Positions 50,278 to 61,292 of a stretch of DNA of 64,000 nt are shown piece by piece. A program made the translations under genes and the position numbers. Below the pieces are notes generated by a model. It was not told the DNA's origin, did not search any database, and saw nothing but the letters and a program-made list of their open reading frames with translations. The DNA lies in the NCBI RefSeq assembly GCF_005508865.1, contig NZ_SCOM01000002.1, forward strand, positions 1 to 64,000, read 5' to 3'. Within the stretch, counting starts at the first letter, position 1; each line of letters starts with the position of its first letter. This DNA is from Pseudomonas sp. F(2018) (GTDB taxonomy: Bacteria; Pseudomonadota; Gammaproteobacteria; Pseudomonadales; Pseudomonadaceae).

Positions 50278-51978
50278 ATGCGGACGGCAACCCGACTCCA
50301 GGCCGGTTTCATACTTGCCATACTGATGCTCTGCCTGAACCTGCTGGTGCCGCTCTTCGGTGAACGCTGGGTCGACGCCACCCAGGTTCGCTATGAGCAG
50401 GAGGAGAAACTGTTGGCGAACAGCCAGCTACTGCTGGCGGCCCTGACCGATGGCGAGACCGGACAGCGTGGTTTCGTCATCACCGGCCGTGACGATTTCC
50501 TCTCGCCGCTCTACCTGGGTTTTTCCGAAGTGGATCGTCTGCTGCTGGTGCTGGAGCAGAGCGCGGTCGAGGACGCGCAGCTCAAGCACCACCTGGACAG
50601 ATTGAAGCCGGTGATTGCCGAGCAGCGCAGCTACCTGCAGGGCATCGTCGATGTGCGCCGTCAGGCGGGGATGGATGCCGCCGTGGCACGCATCTCCGCT
50701 GGCAAGGGCAAGCAGCTGATGGACGCATTGCGCACCTTCAGTAGCGAGATGCAGGCCGACTTGAATGTGCGTTTGCAGATACTCGAACAGCGCCGCGAGT
50801 GGCAGCAACGTGCGCTGGTAGGTGGGCTGGTCGTAATCGGCCTGCTCGACCTGTTGCTGATCGCCCTGCTGTTCCATTTCACCTTCCGCACGCTCAAGGA
50901 AGGCCGCGCCGCCCGCAACAGTCTGCGCAACCTCAGTGAGCAGCTGTCCAGCGGCATGCAGCGCCTGGAGCTGCGCAATCGCCAGATATCGCTGCTCAGC
51001 CGCATGGCCGGTGCGTTGCATTCGATCAACAGTTTCGACGAGTGCTACGGCATCATCGGTCGCTTCGCCGCTCAGCTGTTCCCACGCAATGCCGGCAGCC
51101 TGACGCTCTACCATCCCTCGCGCGACGTGTTGGAAAGCGTGGCCCACTGGGGCGACTGGCCGCAGGACATCGATCTGTTCGAGCCGCATTCGTGCTGGGC
51201 CATCCGTCGCGGTCAGAGTCATCAGGTGGCGGACCCCGGCAAGGACCTGCTGTGCCCGCATCTGCTGGGCACGCCCCTGGTCGAGCATGGCTATGTCTGC
51301 GTGCCGCTGATGGCCCAGGGCGAGCCGCTGGGCGTGCTGACCCTGAGCGGCGAGCAGGCCGCCGACCTGGAGCTGGCCGAGGCCTTTGCCGAGCAGGTGT
51401 CGCTGGGTGTATCCAATCTGTCGCTGCGCGAGAGCCTGCGCCAGCAGTCGCTGGTGGATGCACTGACCGGCCTGCACAACCGCCGCTTCCTCGACGAGAC
51501 TCTGCGCCGCGAACTGCTGCGCGCCTCGCGCAAGCAATCGCCGGTGGCCGTGGTGCTGCTCGATGTGGACCACTTCAAGCGCTTCAACGACACCTTCGGC
51601 CACGAAGCCGGCGACCTGGTGCTGCGCCATCTGGCCATGGAGATGAAGCGCAGCGTGCGTACCAGCGACCTGGCCTGCCGTTATGGCGGCGAAGAGTTCT
51701 GCCTGGTGATGCCGGAGATCAGCCGCGAGGACGCCATCGAGCGCTGCGAGTCCCTGCGTCTGGCGGTCAGTCGTCTGCAGGTGCGCTACGGCGGCCAGCC
51801 CCTGGGACCGATCAATATTTCCCTCGGCCTGGCCTGGTTCCCCCTGGATGGCGAGCAGATGGATGCCCTGCTGCACGCCGCCGACCTGGCCCTGTATCAG
51901 GCCAAGCGCGGCGGGCGTAACCGCCTGTGCGTCTATCGTCGGGAAATGGATGGCGCCGAGGAGGCACCTTCCAGCTGA
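50278..51978 (+). CDS. CHASE3-GAF-GGDEF diguanylate cyclase
   Basis: 566 residues. Order: TM1 (about 10-28), a CHASE3-like periplasmic domain with LTDGETGQRGFVITGRDDFL (about 56-75), TM2 (about 180-202), a GAF domain (about 240-385), and a GGDEF domain (about 390-555). The active-site motif is GGEEF (470-474) and the RxxD inhibition site RTSD (461-464) is 5 residues upstream, so it should make c-di-GMP under product feedback. The GAF domain likely senses a ligand or redox state. Start at the second of two ATGs, 6 nt after AAGGA; its 3' end overlaps the convergent YhhN gene by 46 bp. Confidence 0.9.
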   Translation: MRTATRLQAGFILAILMLCLNLLVPLFGERWVDATQVRYEQEEKLLANSQLLLAALTDGETGQRGFVITGRDDFLSPLYLGFSEVDRLLLVLEQSAVEDAQLKHHLDRLKPVIAEQRSYLQGIVDVRRQAGMDAAVARISAGKGKQLMDALRTFSSEMQADLNVRLQILEQRREWQQRALVGGLVVIGLLDLLLIALLFHFTFRTLKEGRAARNSLRNLSEQLSSGMQRLELRNRQISLLSRMAGALHSINSFDECYGIIGRFAAQLFPRNAGSLTLYHPSRDVLESVAHWGDWPQDIDLFEPHSCWAIRRGQSHQVADPGKDLLCPHLLGTPLVEHGYVCVPLMAQGEPLGVLTLSGEQAADLELAEAFAEQVSLGVSNLSLRESLRQQSLVDALTGLHNRRFLDETLRRELLRASRKQSPVAVVLLDVDHFKRFNDTFGHEAGDLVLRHLAMEMKRSVRTSDLACRYGGEEFCLVMPEISREDAIERCESLRLAVSRLQVRYGGQPLGPINISLGLAWFPLDGEQMDALLHAADLALYQAKRGGRNRLCVYRREMDGAEEAPSS

Positions 51979-52619
51979 GCCGGTCGGGCGAGCAGGGCCA
52001 CCGCCGAGGCGGTGATGCCGAGCTGGCCCAGCCAGTAGCTGAGGATGATGGCGTAACTGGCGCCCTCGAACGGTGCGACGAAGCGATTGATGCCGATCAG
52101 GCTGTCCGACAGCACGAACAGCGCCGCACCGCCCGTCGCCAGCCAAGCCGAGGTGCTACCCACCACGCCGATCCGCGCCAGCGCCCGCCACAGCATCGCG
52201 CCGATGGCCAGGCTGTACAGCGCCACCGGCAACAGCAGTGGCCCGAGGCCGGCGCCGGCCAGCACGAAGAACATGCCGCCGGCCGCCAGGACTGCTAGCA
52301 GCAAGTCCATCGGCGCCAGGCGGCGGGTGTCGCTCAGGTAAGCCACCAGATAGGCCATATGGGCGAGCAGGAAGGCGCCCAGACCGAACACGAACAGGTC
52401 GGCCGGCCACTGCAGCAGCATGTCACCCAGCAGCGACAGTCCCAGGCCGATGGCGATCCAGCGCCGGTAGGTGCCGGCGGGCGCCTGGCGCAGCCAGATC
52501 AGCAGACAGAGCATCGGCAGTGGCTTGCTCAGCAGCGTCAGCCACTTGAGTTCGAGGTGCAGGCCGAGCAGGAACAGGGCGACGCCGGCGAGGGCGGCGA
52601 TCGGCAATAGTGGGCGCAT
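51933..52619 (-). CDS. YhhN-family lysoplasmalogenase-like membrane protein
   Basis: 228 residues, about eight helices. The family pattern is clear: KPLPMLCLLIW near the start, GLGLSLLGDMLLQ, and LFVLSDSLIGINRF. YhhN/TMEM86 members hydrolyse lysoplasmalogens or related ether lipids; what the bacterial protein acts on is less certain. Its last 15 codons overlap the cyclase gene on the other strand. Confidence 0.85.
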   Translation of the reverse strand: MRPLLPIAALAGVALFLLGLHLELKWLTLLSKPLPMLCLLIWLRQAPAGTYRRWIAIGLGLSLLGDMLLQWPADLFVFGLGAFLLAHMAYLVAYLSDTRRLAPMDLLLAVLAAGGMFFVLAGAGLGPLLLPVALYSLAIGAMLWRALARIGVVGSTSAWLATGGAALFVLSDSLIGINRFVAPFEGASYAIILSYWLGQLGITASAVALLARPAQLEGASSAPSISRR

Positions 52620-52748
52620 GGCGGGGCTCTCTTGTTGTTTGCGCCATTATTGCCATCGCGCCGGCCGAGGCCAGTGCGTCAAGTGCCACGCGGGGTGCTT
52701 TATCGCGTCAGTTGCTAAAGCCAGATTTCTTCTTGCTTGTCGCTTTCG

Positions 52749-52904
52749 TTAATTCTGCAGAACTCGCTCGGCCTCTTCGAGATTGCGGCAGGCGACCAGA
52801 AAAGGATTCTTCCCGGACTTGCGATTCCAGATGGCAGGGCTGCCAGCTTTGGTGGTGATGATTTCGCAATCACCAAGGTTCTTGGGCAGACGTACCCTGG
52901 CCAT
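52749..52904 (-). CDS. Small basic protein of unknown function
   Basis: 51 residues, no signal peptide, basic. It reads as a coherent protein (IITTKAGSPAIWNRKSGKNPFLVACRNLEEAERVL) with GC-ending codons. It lies 11 bp after the chagasin-like gene on the same strand and is probably part of that transcript. The RBS is weak, so the call is tentative. Confidence 0.5.
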   Translation of the reverse strand: MARVRLPKNLGDCEIITTKAGSPAIWNRKSGKNPFLVACRNLEEAERVLQN

Positions 52905-52915
52905 GGTTATGCCGC

Positions 52916-53317
52916 TCAGCGCACTTCGATCTGGCAGTCGATGATCTTGGCCGGCTTCACTTCCACTTCCCAGGGACGCCGATACTGCATCAGCAGGCGG
53001 CCCGTGCCGGGCTGATAGGCCTGGTAGCGCCAGGTGGACTGGCCGCCGGCGCCCACCAGCCCGGCGTCCTCCGGCGTCACGTAAACCTCCTTGCCCAGGC
53101 TGCGCAGAACGCCGGGTGCGGCATCGGCCACTACCCAGCGAAAACCGGTGGTGGGATTGCTCGGCAGGGTGATGTTCAGGGTCTGGCCGCTGTGCAGCTC
53201 CATCGGGCATTTGCCGAGTTGCTTCTCTTCCACGCTCACGCTGGGTTTCGGCTGCGAGGTGCAGGCGGCGAGCAGGGCGAGGCTGCAAGGCAGCAGCAGG
53301 CGGTGGGCACGGTTCAT
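52916..53317 (-). CDS. Chagasin-like (I42) cysteine-protease-inhibitor lipoprotein
   Basis: 133 residues. Signal and lipobox LLAAC (lipid-bound Cys at 19), then the chagasin fold. All three inhibitory loops are recognisable: NPTTGFRW (54-61), a Gly-rich GAGGQSTW (89-96) and RRPWE (113-117). Chagasin family members bind papain-type cysteine proteases. Here the protein is likely tethered to the outer membrane facing the periplasm. The target protease is not known. Confidence 0.88.
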   Translation of the reverse strand: MNRAHRLLLPCSLALLAACTSQPKPSVSVEEKQLGKCPMELHSGQTLNITLPSNPTTGFRWVVADAAPGVLRSLGKEVYVTPEDAGLVGAGGQSTWRYQAYQPGTGRLLMQYRRPWEVEVKPAKIIDCQIEVR

Positions 53318-53440
53318 GGTGGACTCCTGTCGATCGAAAACCCGCACAGCATAGCCGCTGGCTCCGCGTGCGGGCGAGAGGGCGCGGCTAGGGTGGGTTA
53401 AGCCCATACCCGACTGTAAGGGCTTCACCCGACCTGAGAA

Positions 53441-55852
<2,412 letters not shown>

Positions 55853-55886
55853 GGCGGCCCTGTTCAGTCGATCGATGATGCGGTTT

Positions 55887-55915
55887 AGATGGGGCGAGGG
55901 CGCCGGTATTTCAAT
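55887..55915 (-). promoter_or_regulatory. Sigma-32 heat-shock promoter for asrA
   Basis: On the minus strand ATTGAAA (-35, 55915-55909) and CCCCATCT (-10, 55894-55887) with a 14-bp spacer. This matches the RpoH consensus CTTGAAA-(11-16)-CCCCATnT at all but one position. It lies 34 bp before the asrA ATG, leaving a short leader. Confidence 0.85.
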
Positions 55916-55925
55916 CCTGTTGTTT

Positions 55926-55955
55926 GGTTGCGCCTTTTCTTGTGAAGGTGCAACC
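55926..55955. promoter_or_regulatory. Inverted repeat, candidate operator
   Basis: GGTTGCGCCTT (55926-55936) and AAGGTGCAACC (55945-55955) are inverted with one mismatch and an 8-bp spacer. A third half-site, AAAGTGCAACC, is at 56001-56011, in the same orientation as the second. It lies between divergent asrA and the AraC gene and could bind that AraC regulator. Confidence 0.55.
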
Positions 55956-56034
55956 GATGCCATTTGTCGGTGCTACTGCCTCTTTGCGGCTTAACTGGTT
56001 AAAGTGCAACCCTCGCTTCGCTTGGTGCATCGCC

Positions 56035-56787
56035 ATGCTCAATGCCCGCCTCGCATGCCTGGATAGCCAGGCCCTCGAACACGCCCATGACTATCACCAA
56101 CTGGTGATGTCGCTGTCCGGGCGCGCGGAATTCGAGGTCAGTGGCCGTGGTGGCGAAGTCAGCCGCATGCGCGCCTGCCTGGTGCCGGGCGATGCCGATC
56201 ACCAGTTCGCCGGCATGGGCGACAACCGCATGCTGATTCTCGATCTGGACGAACGCGATACCTCGCCGGAAGACCTCAGCCTGCTCGCCGAGCTGTTCGA
56301 GAGCCCGCGCTACCCGACCCTGGATGCCGATTTCCAGAACCTGCTGAGCTACGCCGGCGCGGAGCTGGCTCGCTATGGCAGCGACCCGCACCTGGCCCGC
56401 GCCCTCGGCGGTGTACTGCTGCGCGCGCTGCACCTGCGCCTGTTCGGTGAGCGCGGACGCGGCACCATTGCCAATCTGGATCTGGGGCGGCTGGATGCCT
56501 ACATCGCTGAGCACCTGGCGCGCCGCATCACGGTGATCGAACTGGCCCAGGTGGCCTGCCTCAGCCCGAGCCACTTCCACGCCCAGTTCAAGGACAGCGT
56601 GGGCCTGACGCCGCACCAGTACCTGCTCAAGACCCGCCTCGACCACGCCGCGCGCCTGCTGCGCGAGAGCCCGCTGGCGCTGGTGCGGATCGCCGAGGAA
56701 TGCGGGTTCTCCAGCCAAAGTGCGCTGACCACGGCCATGCGCCGCTACATGGGGCTGACGCCCAAGCGGCTGCGCGGTCTGCAGTAG
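56035..56787 (+). CDS. AraC-family transcriptional regulator
   Basis: 250 residues. An N-terminal cupin-like sensing domain (about 10-100, HDYHQLVMSLSGRAEFEV) and two C-terminal HTHs (about 155-250, with VIELAQVACLSPSHFHAQFKDSVG and IAEECGFSSQSALTTAMRRYMGLTP). Divergent from asrA; the 182-bp gap holds a repeated GGTTGC/GCAACC motif. Its target is unknown but asrA or itself is plausible. Confidence 0.86.
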   Translation: MLNARLACLDSQALEHAHDYHQLVMSLSGRAEFEVSGRGGEVSRMRACLVPGDADHQFAGMGDNRMLILDLDERDTSPEDLSLLAELFESPRYPTLDADFQNLLSYAGAELARYGSDPHLARALGGVLLRALHLRLFGERGRGTIANLDLGRLDAYIAEHLARRITVIELAQVACLSPSHFHAQFKDSVGLTPHQYLLKTRLDHAARLLRESPLALVRIAEECGFSSQSALTTAMRRYMGLTPKRLRGLQ

Positions 56788-56791
56788 CTCC

Positions 56792-57646
56792 TCAGTCGCC
56801 GGTCGCCACCGGCCGCGTCGGATCGGTGATCCATTCGCTCCACGAGCCGGCGTATAGCGGCGCCAGCGGGTAGCCGGCCAGGCTCATGGCGAACAGGTTG
56901 TGGCAGGCGGTGACGCCCGAGCCGCAATAGGCCACCAGCGATTCCACCGGGCGTGATCCGCGCAGGCCGTCGAAGCGCGCGCGCAGCTGCTCGGCCGGCA
57001 GGAAGCGGCCGTCGCCACCCAGATTGTCGGTGAACACCGCACACTGGGCGCCGGGAATATGGCCGGCCACCGGGTCCAGCGGCTCTGTCTCGCCGCGGAA
57101 ACGGGGCAGGGCGCGGGCGTCGAGCAGGGTCAGCTCGGGGTTGCCCAGGCGCTGCTGCAGTTGCCCGGCGTGCAGCAACAGGGCGCCGTCCGCCTGGCCG
57201 CGGAAATTCCCCGGGGCAACCATCGGCGTCTCGGCGCTCAGCGGCAGGCCGGCTTCCTTCCAGGCCTTGAGGCCGCCATCCAGCAGGTACACGCCATCTC
57301 GCTTGCCCAGCCAGGCCAGCAGCCACCAGGCGCGGGCGGCGAAGGCACCGGGGCCGTCGTCGTACAGGGCGATCGGCGAGTCGTTGTCGATGCCCCAGGC
57401 GCGCAGCCGGTCGATCAGCGCGGCAGGTTCGGGCAACGGATGGCGGCCGGTGACGCCCTTGATCTTGGCCGAGGAGAGGTCGTGCTCCAGGTCGGCGAAG
57501 CGGGCGCCGGGAATATGCCCCTCGCCGTAGCTGCGGGCGCCATGGGTCGGGTCGTCGAGGGCGAAGCGGCAGTCGAGAATGACCAGCCCCGGCTCCTGCA
57601 GGCGGGCGTGCAGATGGTCGGCGGTGATCAGCTGGGCGAGTGGCAT
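56792..57646 (-). CDS. Two-domain rhodanese/3-mercaptopyruvate sulfurtransferase
   Basis: 284 residues. Two rhodanese folds in tandem: an inactive N-terminal one (about 5-130) and a C-terminal one with the active-site loop CGSGVTA (nucleophile Cys about 241). The CG(S/T)GVTA loop is that of 3-mercaptopyruvate sulfurtransferase (SseA). Transfers sulfur to cyanide, thiols or other acceptors. Start by the ATG with GGAGG; a longer frame has no site. Confidence 0.88.
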   Translation of the reverse strand: MPLAQLITADHLHARLQEPGLVILDCRFALDDPTHGARSYGEGHIPGARFADLEHDLSSAKIKGVTGRHPLPEPAALIDRLRAWGIDNDSPIALYDDGPGAFAARAWWLLAWLGKRDGVYLLDGGLKAWKEAGLPLSAETPMVAPGNFRGQADGALLLHAGQLQQRLGNPELTLLDARALPRFRGETEPLDPVAGHIPGAQCAVFTDNLGGDGRFLPAEQLRARFDGLRGSRPVESLVAYCGSGVTACHNLFAMSLAGYPLAPLYAGSWSEWITDPTRPVATGD

Positions 57647-57764
57647 GGGACCTCCTGTGTCGTATTCATGGCCAGACGCATCATAAGGACAGCCACGAAT
57701 AACCAGAAGCGAACCCGGGAGCCTTTTGCCGCTCTCACTGCGGTTCGCCACACGAGGTAACCCC

Positions 57765-58556
57765 ATGCTCAGCCTGCATCCTGCCATCGAAAGCGCCAAC
57801 CTGGCCCGCCGCGTCGGCGTGGTCCTGGGGTCGCTGCTGGTGACCTTCTACTACTGCAGCAAGGTGTTGCTGCGCGCCGTCAGCGGGCGTCTGCGGCGTG
57901 CCGACGTGGATCGCTACACCCGCCGCTGGTCGGGCCTGCTGCTGCGCCTGGTGCGCATGCACCTCAGCGTGCATGGCCAGATGCCGGACTTCAACGACGG
58001 CCGCCGCTACATCCTGCTCAGCAGTCACGCCAGCCATTACGACATCCCCGCCAGCTTCGTCGCCCTGCCGGGGTCGATCCGCATGCTGGCGAAGAAGGAG
58101 CTGTTCGGCATCCCGGTGTTCGGCGCGGCGATTCGCGCCGCCGAGTTCCCCTCGGTGGACCGGCACAATCGCCAGCAGGCGGTGAAGGACCTGGAAAACG
58201 CCAAGCGCATGATGGAGAGCGGCATCGTCCTGTGGGCCGCGCCCGAGGGCACCCGCTCTCGGGACGGCCAGCTGCTGCCATTCAAGAAGGGCTGCTTCCA
58301 CCTGGCCCTGGATACCAATGCGGTGATAGTGCCGATCGTCTTCCGCGGCATCTCCGAGGTGCTGCCGGCGCGCACCTGGCGCTTCAATCTCGGCCTGCCG
58401 GTGCAGCTGCACATCGGCGCGCCGACCGACGCCAGCCGCTACGACGTCGAGCGGTTGCCCGAGCTGATGGCCCAGGTGCGCCTGAGCATGCAGGACCTGC
58501 TGGGTGAACCGGTGCCCAGCGTGGTGCCGGCCAGGCTGACCGAGCAGCCGGTGTGA
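57765..58556 (+). CDS. 1-acyl-glycerol-3-phosphate acyltransferase-like (PlsC family)
   Basis: 263 residues. An N-terminal hydrophobic helix and the PlsC motifs: HASHYD (HX4D, about 89-94) and PEGTRSRDG (about 165-173). Transfers an acyl chain to lysophosphatidate or a related lipid at the inner membrane. ATG with GAGG upstream. Divergent from the sulfurtransferase; a strong terminator follows. Confidence 0.88.
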   Translation: MLSLHPAIESANLARRVGVVLGSLLVTFYYCSKVLLRAVSGRLRRADVDRYTRRWSGLLLRLVRMHLSVHGQMPDFNDGRRYILLSSHASHYDIPASFVALPGSIRMLAKKELFGIPVFGAAIRAAEFPSVDRHNRQQAVKDLENAKRMMESGIVLWAAPEGTRSRDGQLLPFKKGCFHLALDTNAVIVPIVFRGISEVLPARTWRFNLGLPVQLHIGAPTDASRYDVERLPELMAQVRLSMQDLLGEPVPSVVPARLTEQPV

Positions 58557-58560
58557 ACGA

Positions 58561-58588
58561 AAAAGCCCGCCGAATGGCGGGCTTTTTC
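58561..58588. terminator. Rho-independent terminator
   Basis: Stem AAAAGCCCGCC/GGCGGGCTTTT with a 4-nt GAAT loop and T-run, directly after the acyltransferase stop. A-rich and T-rich flanks make it able to act in both directions. Confidence 0.93.
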
Positions 58589-58589
58589 T

Positions 58590-58682
58590 CCCTCTCCCTT
58601 TGGGAGAGGGCTGGGGTGAGGGAATACCGGATTGTCGCTAGCAAATCCCTCACCCCCGGCCCCTCTCCCGGGGGGAGAGGGG
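58590..58682. repeat. CTCTCCC/GGGAGAG-type intergenic repeat doublet
   Basis: A hairpin CCCTCTCCC-TTT-GGGAGAGGG (58590-58610) followed by CTGGGGTGAGGG, a spacer, and an inverted counterpart (CCCTCACCCCC..., with CCCTCTCCCGGGGGGAGAGGG at 58661-58681). The whole block is an inverted doublet, like that at 39932-40019. Confidence 0.75.
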
Positions 58683-58689
58683 AGGATCA

Positions 58690-59751
58690 TCAGCGGATCT
58701 TCAGCTTGCCGATCCGATCATTGTCCAGGCTGCCCAGGTACAGGTAGTCGCCCACCGGCTTCACCGAGGTGACCATGCGCAGGTGGGTGCCGCTGGTGTC
58801 GTGCAGGCTCTGCACGATCTCGCCTTTTTCGTTGAGGGCGATGGCCAGGCCATAGGAGGCCGGCTTCGGCCACAGCGAGCGCGGCAGCTTGGCCAGCTGG
58901 GCCTTGACCCAGGGCTGGGCCTGGAGGAAATCGGCGTCGCTCTTGCGCGGGGTCGGCAGGGCCACCCAGAAAGTGCCGGCACGGTCGCCCTGCAGGTTGT
59001 CCGGCATGCCCGGCAGGTTGTCGGCGAACAGGTCGTGGGTGCCGGCCTTGTCGCCTTTCAGCCAGTAGCGCTGGATGCGGTAGCGGTAGGTCTCGTTGAC
59101 CAGCACGAAGTCCTCGTTCTGCGACAGGGCCACGCCGTTGGCGAAGTACAGGTCCTTGAGCAGCACCTGGGTCTTGCCGGTGGCCGGGTCGAACACCATC
59201 AGGCGGCCATAGGGGCGGCCTTCGAGCAGGTCGAGCAGATAGTCCGGCTGCTGGAACTTGCTGGACGCGTCGGTGAAGTAGATGCGCCCGTCGCTGGCGA
59301 TATCCAGGTCATCGGTGAAGACGAACGGGCCGCCCTCGGCCTCGGTGGCCAGCACCGTGATGCGCCCCTGCGGGTCGATGCGCAGCAGGCCTTTGTAGGC
59401 GTCGGCGACGATCAGGTTGCCCTGGGCGTCGAAGTCCATGCCCAGCGGGCGGCCGCCGGTGGCGGCGAAGGTTTCCGCCTTGCCGTCCGCGCCGATGCGC
59501 ACGACGCGCCCGTCATGCAGGCCAGCGTAGACCTGGCCCTGGGCATCCACGGCCGTATCTTCCGGGCCATGGATCTGCCCCTGGGCCAGCAGCTCGGCCT
59601 TCATCAGGGTGTCGTTGGGTTCCAGCACGCCGGTCATCAGCGGTGCGGTCTGGGGTTTCCAGGCCAGCGGGGCGATGGGGCTGGGAGTGATATAGAGGAA
59701 GGCGCCGATGGCCAGGCCGACCAGCACGAGGAGGCCGAGGAACTTTTTCAT
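58690..59751 (-). CDS. SMP-30/strictosidine synthase-like beta-propeller protein
   Basis: 353 residues. An N-terminal membrane anchor/signal (4-21) and a six-bladed propeller: HGPEDTAVDAQGQVYAGL, GGRPLGMDFDAQGNLIVADAYKGLL, FTDDLDIASDGRIYFTDASSKFQ and YRYRIQRYWLKG are typical of strictosidine-synthase-like/APMAP proteins. These often act as lactonases or arylesterases. Periplasmic; substrate unknown. Start before MKKFLGLL; the longer leader is not supported. Confidence 0.85.
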   Translation of the reverse strand: MKKFLGLLVLVGLAIGAFLYITPSPIAPLAWKPQTAPLMTGVLEPNDTLMKAELLAQGQIHGPEDTAVDAQGQVYAGLHDGRVVRIGADGKAETFAATGGRPLGMDFDAQGNLIVADAYKGLLRIDPQGRITVLATEAEGGPFVFTDDLDIASDGRIYFTDASSKFQQPDYLLDLLEGRPYGRLMVFDPATGKTQVLLKDLYFANGVALSQNEDFVLVNETYRYRIQRYWLKGDKAGTHDLFADNLPGMPDNLQGDRAGTFWVALPTPRKSDADFLQAQPWVKAQLAKLPRSLWPKPASYGLAIALNEKGEIVQSLHDTSGTHLRMVTSVKPVGDYLYLGSLDNDRIGKLKIR

Positions 59752-59886
59752 TGTGTTTCTTCCCTGGTTTGCGAATGCGCGGCAGTTTACACGCTGGCGG
59801 GCCGGGAGTTGCCAGTGCGAGGGGCTTGAATGCCCGGTATCAGCCACGTGCATATATACTGCGCGGCATCAATCAAGGAGTGCCGC

Positions 59887-61002
59887 GTGGCCATCGATAT
59901 TCAATGGATCCTCGACGACGCCAGCCTGGCGCGTCATTGCGCCGAGTGGCGGCAGTTGCCCTTCGTCGCCCTCGATACCGAATTCATGCGGGTCGACACC
60001 TTCTATCCCATCGCCGGCCTGCTGCAGGTCGGTGACGGCCAGCGCGCCTATCTGGTCGACCCGCTCGAAGTGAAGGACTGGACGCCCTTCGCCGAGCTGC
60101 TGGAAGACCGCAGCGTGACCAAGGTGCTGCACTCCTGCAGCGAGGACCTGGAAGTCTTCCTGCGCCTGACCGGCGCGCTGCCGCAGCCGCTGTTCGATAC
60201 CCAGCTGGCCGCCGGCTTCCTCAATATCGGCTTCTCCATGGGCTACTCGCGCCTGGTGCAGGAGGTGCTGAACATCGAGCTGCCCAAGGGCGAGACCCGT
60301 TCCGACTGGCTGCAGCGGCCGCTGTCGCCGACTCAGGTCAGCTACGCCGCCGAGGATGCCCAGCACCTGGCCGAGCTGTACCAAGAGCTGTTGCCCAGGC
60401 TTAGCGCCGACAAGCTGGCCTGGATCCTCGCCGACGGCGCGGAGCTGGTCAGCAACTTACGCCGCGAGATCGACCCGGACCAGGCCTACCTAGAATCCAA
60501 GCTGGCCTGGAAGCTGTCGTCCCAGCAGCTGGCCGTGCTGCGCACTCTGTGCGCCTGGCGCGAACGTCAGGCGCGGGCGCGCAACCAGCCGCGCAACCGC
60601 ATCCTGCGCGAGCACTCGCTGTGGCCGCTGGCGCGCTTCCAGCCGGACAACACCGTGGCCCTGGCGCGTATCGAGGACATGCACCCGCGCACCGTGCGCC
60701 AAGATGGCGAGACCATCCTGCGCATGATCCGCGAGGCTACCGCGCTGCCACCGGAGCAGTGGCCGGCAACCCTGCCTGCGCCGCTGCCGATCGAGGCCGG
60801 CGCATTGTTGAAGAAGCTGCGCGCGGTGGGCCAGGCCGAGGCCGAGCGCCTGCAGATCGCCCCCGAGCTGATGCTGCGCAAGAAATCCCTCGAAGCCCTG
60901 CTCAAGAGTGGCTACCCCGACGGCCCATGGACGCTGCCGGACAACCTGCGCGGATGGCGCCGTGAACTGATGGGCCAAGCCCTGCTGGACGTACTGCAAT
61001 GA
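59887..61002 (+). CDS. rnd: Ribonuclease D
   Basis: 371 residues from a GTG start with AAGGAG upstream. The DEDDy exonuclease residues are visible: Asp30 and Glu32 (ALDTEF), Asp87 (SEDL), Tyr153 and Asp157 (YAAEDAQ). The C-terminal HRDC domains (about 205-370) follow. Trims the 3' ends of tRNA and other small RNAs. First gene of a tight run with ycgL and a 2-hydroxyacid dehydrogenase. Confidence 0.94.
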   Translation: MAIDIQWILDDASLARHCAEWRQLPFVALDTEFMRVDTFYPIAGLLQVGDGQRAYLVDPLEVKDWTPFAELLEDRSVTKVLHSCSEDLEVFLRLTGALPQPLFDTQLAAGFLNIGFSMGYSRLVQEVLNIELPKGETRSDWLQRPLSPTQVSYAAEDAQHLAELYQELLPRLSADKLAWILADGAELVSNLRREIDPDQAYLESKLAWKLSSQQLAVLRTLCAWRERQARARNQPRNRILREHSLWPLARFQPDNTVALARIEDMHPRTVRQDGETILRMIREATALPPEQWPATLPAPLPIEAGALLKKLRAVGQAEAERLQIAPELMLRKKSLEALLKSGYPDGPWTLPDNLRGWRRELMGQALLDVLQ

Positions 61003-61292
61003 AGAAGATCTGCTCCATCTACAAGAGCCCGCGCAAGAACGAGATGTACCTCTACGTGCTCAAGGCCGATGCCCTCAAGCGCGTGCCCGAGGGCCTGCTG
61101 GCCGCCTTTGGTGCGCCGCAGCTGTGCTTCGAGATGATCCTCACCCCGGAGAAGAAACTGGCCCGCGAGGACATCGCCCAGGTGCTGGAGAATCTCGACA
61201 AGCAGGGCTATCACCTGCAGATGCCGCCGCCGGAGGATGAATACATCGAGCACCTGCCGGACGAACTGCTGCGCCGCAACGACCCGGTCTGA
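60999..61292 (+). CDS. ycgL: YcgL-domain protein
   Basis: 97 residues. The YcgL family pattern is clear: [43 protein letters not shown] and [12 protein letters not shown]. Function is not known. It overlaps rnd by 4 bp (ATGA) and the following dehydrogenase by 1 bp (TGATG), so all three are translationally coupled. Confidence 0.92.
   Translation: MKKICSIYKSPRKNEMYLYVLKADALKRVPEGLLAAFGAPQLCFEMILTPEKKLAREDIAQVLENLDKQGYHLQMPPPEDEYIEHLPDELLRRNDPV

Noticed and set aside
53387..53434. GGGTGGGTTAAGCCC-like sequence after the chagasin gene, resembling a REP
   Set aside because: Only a degenerate, single-arm match without the GTAG head; could be an old REP remnant but is not clear.
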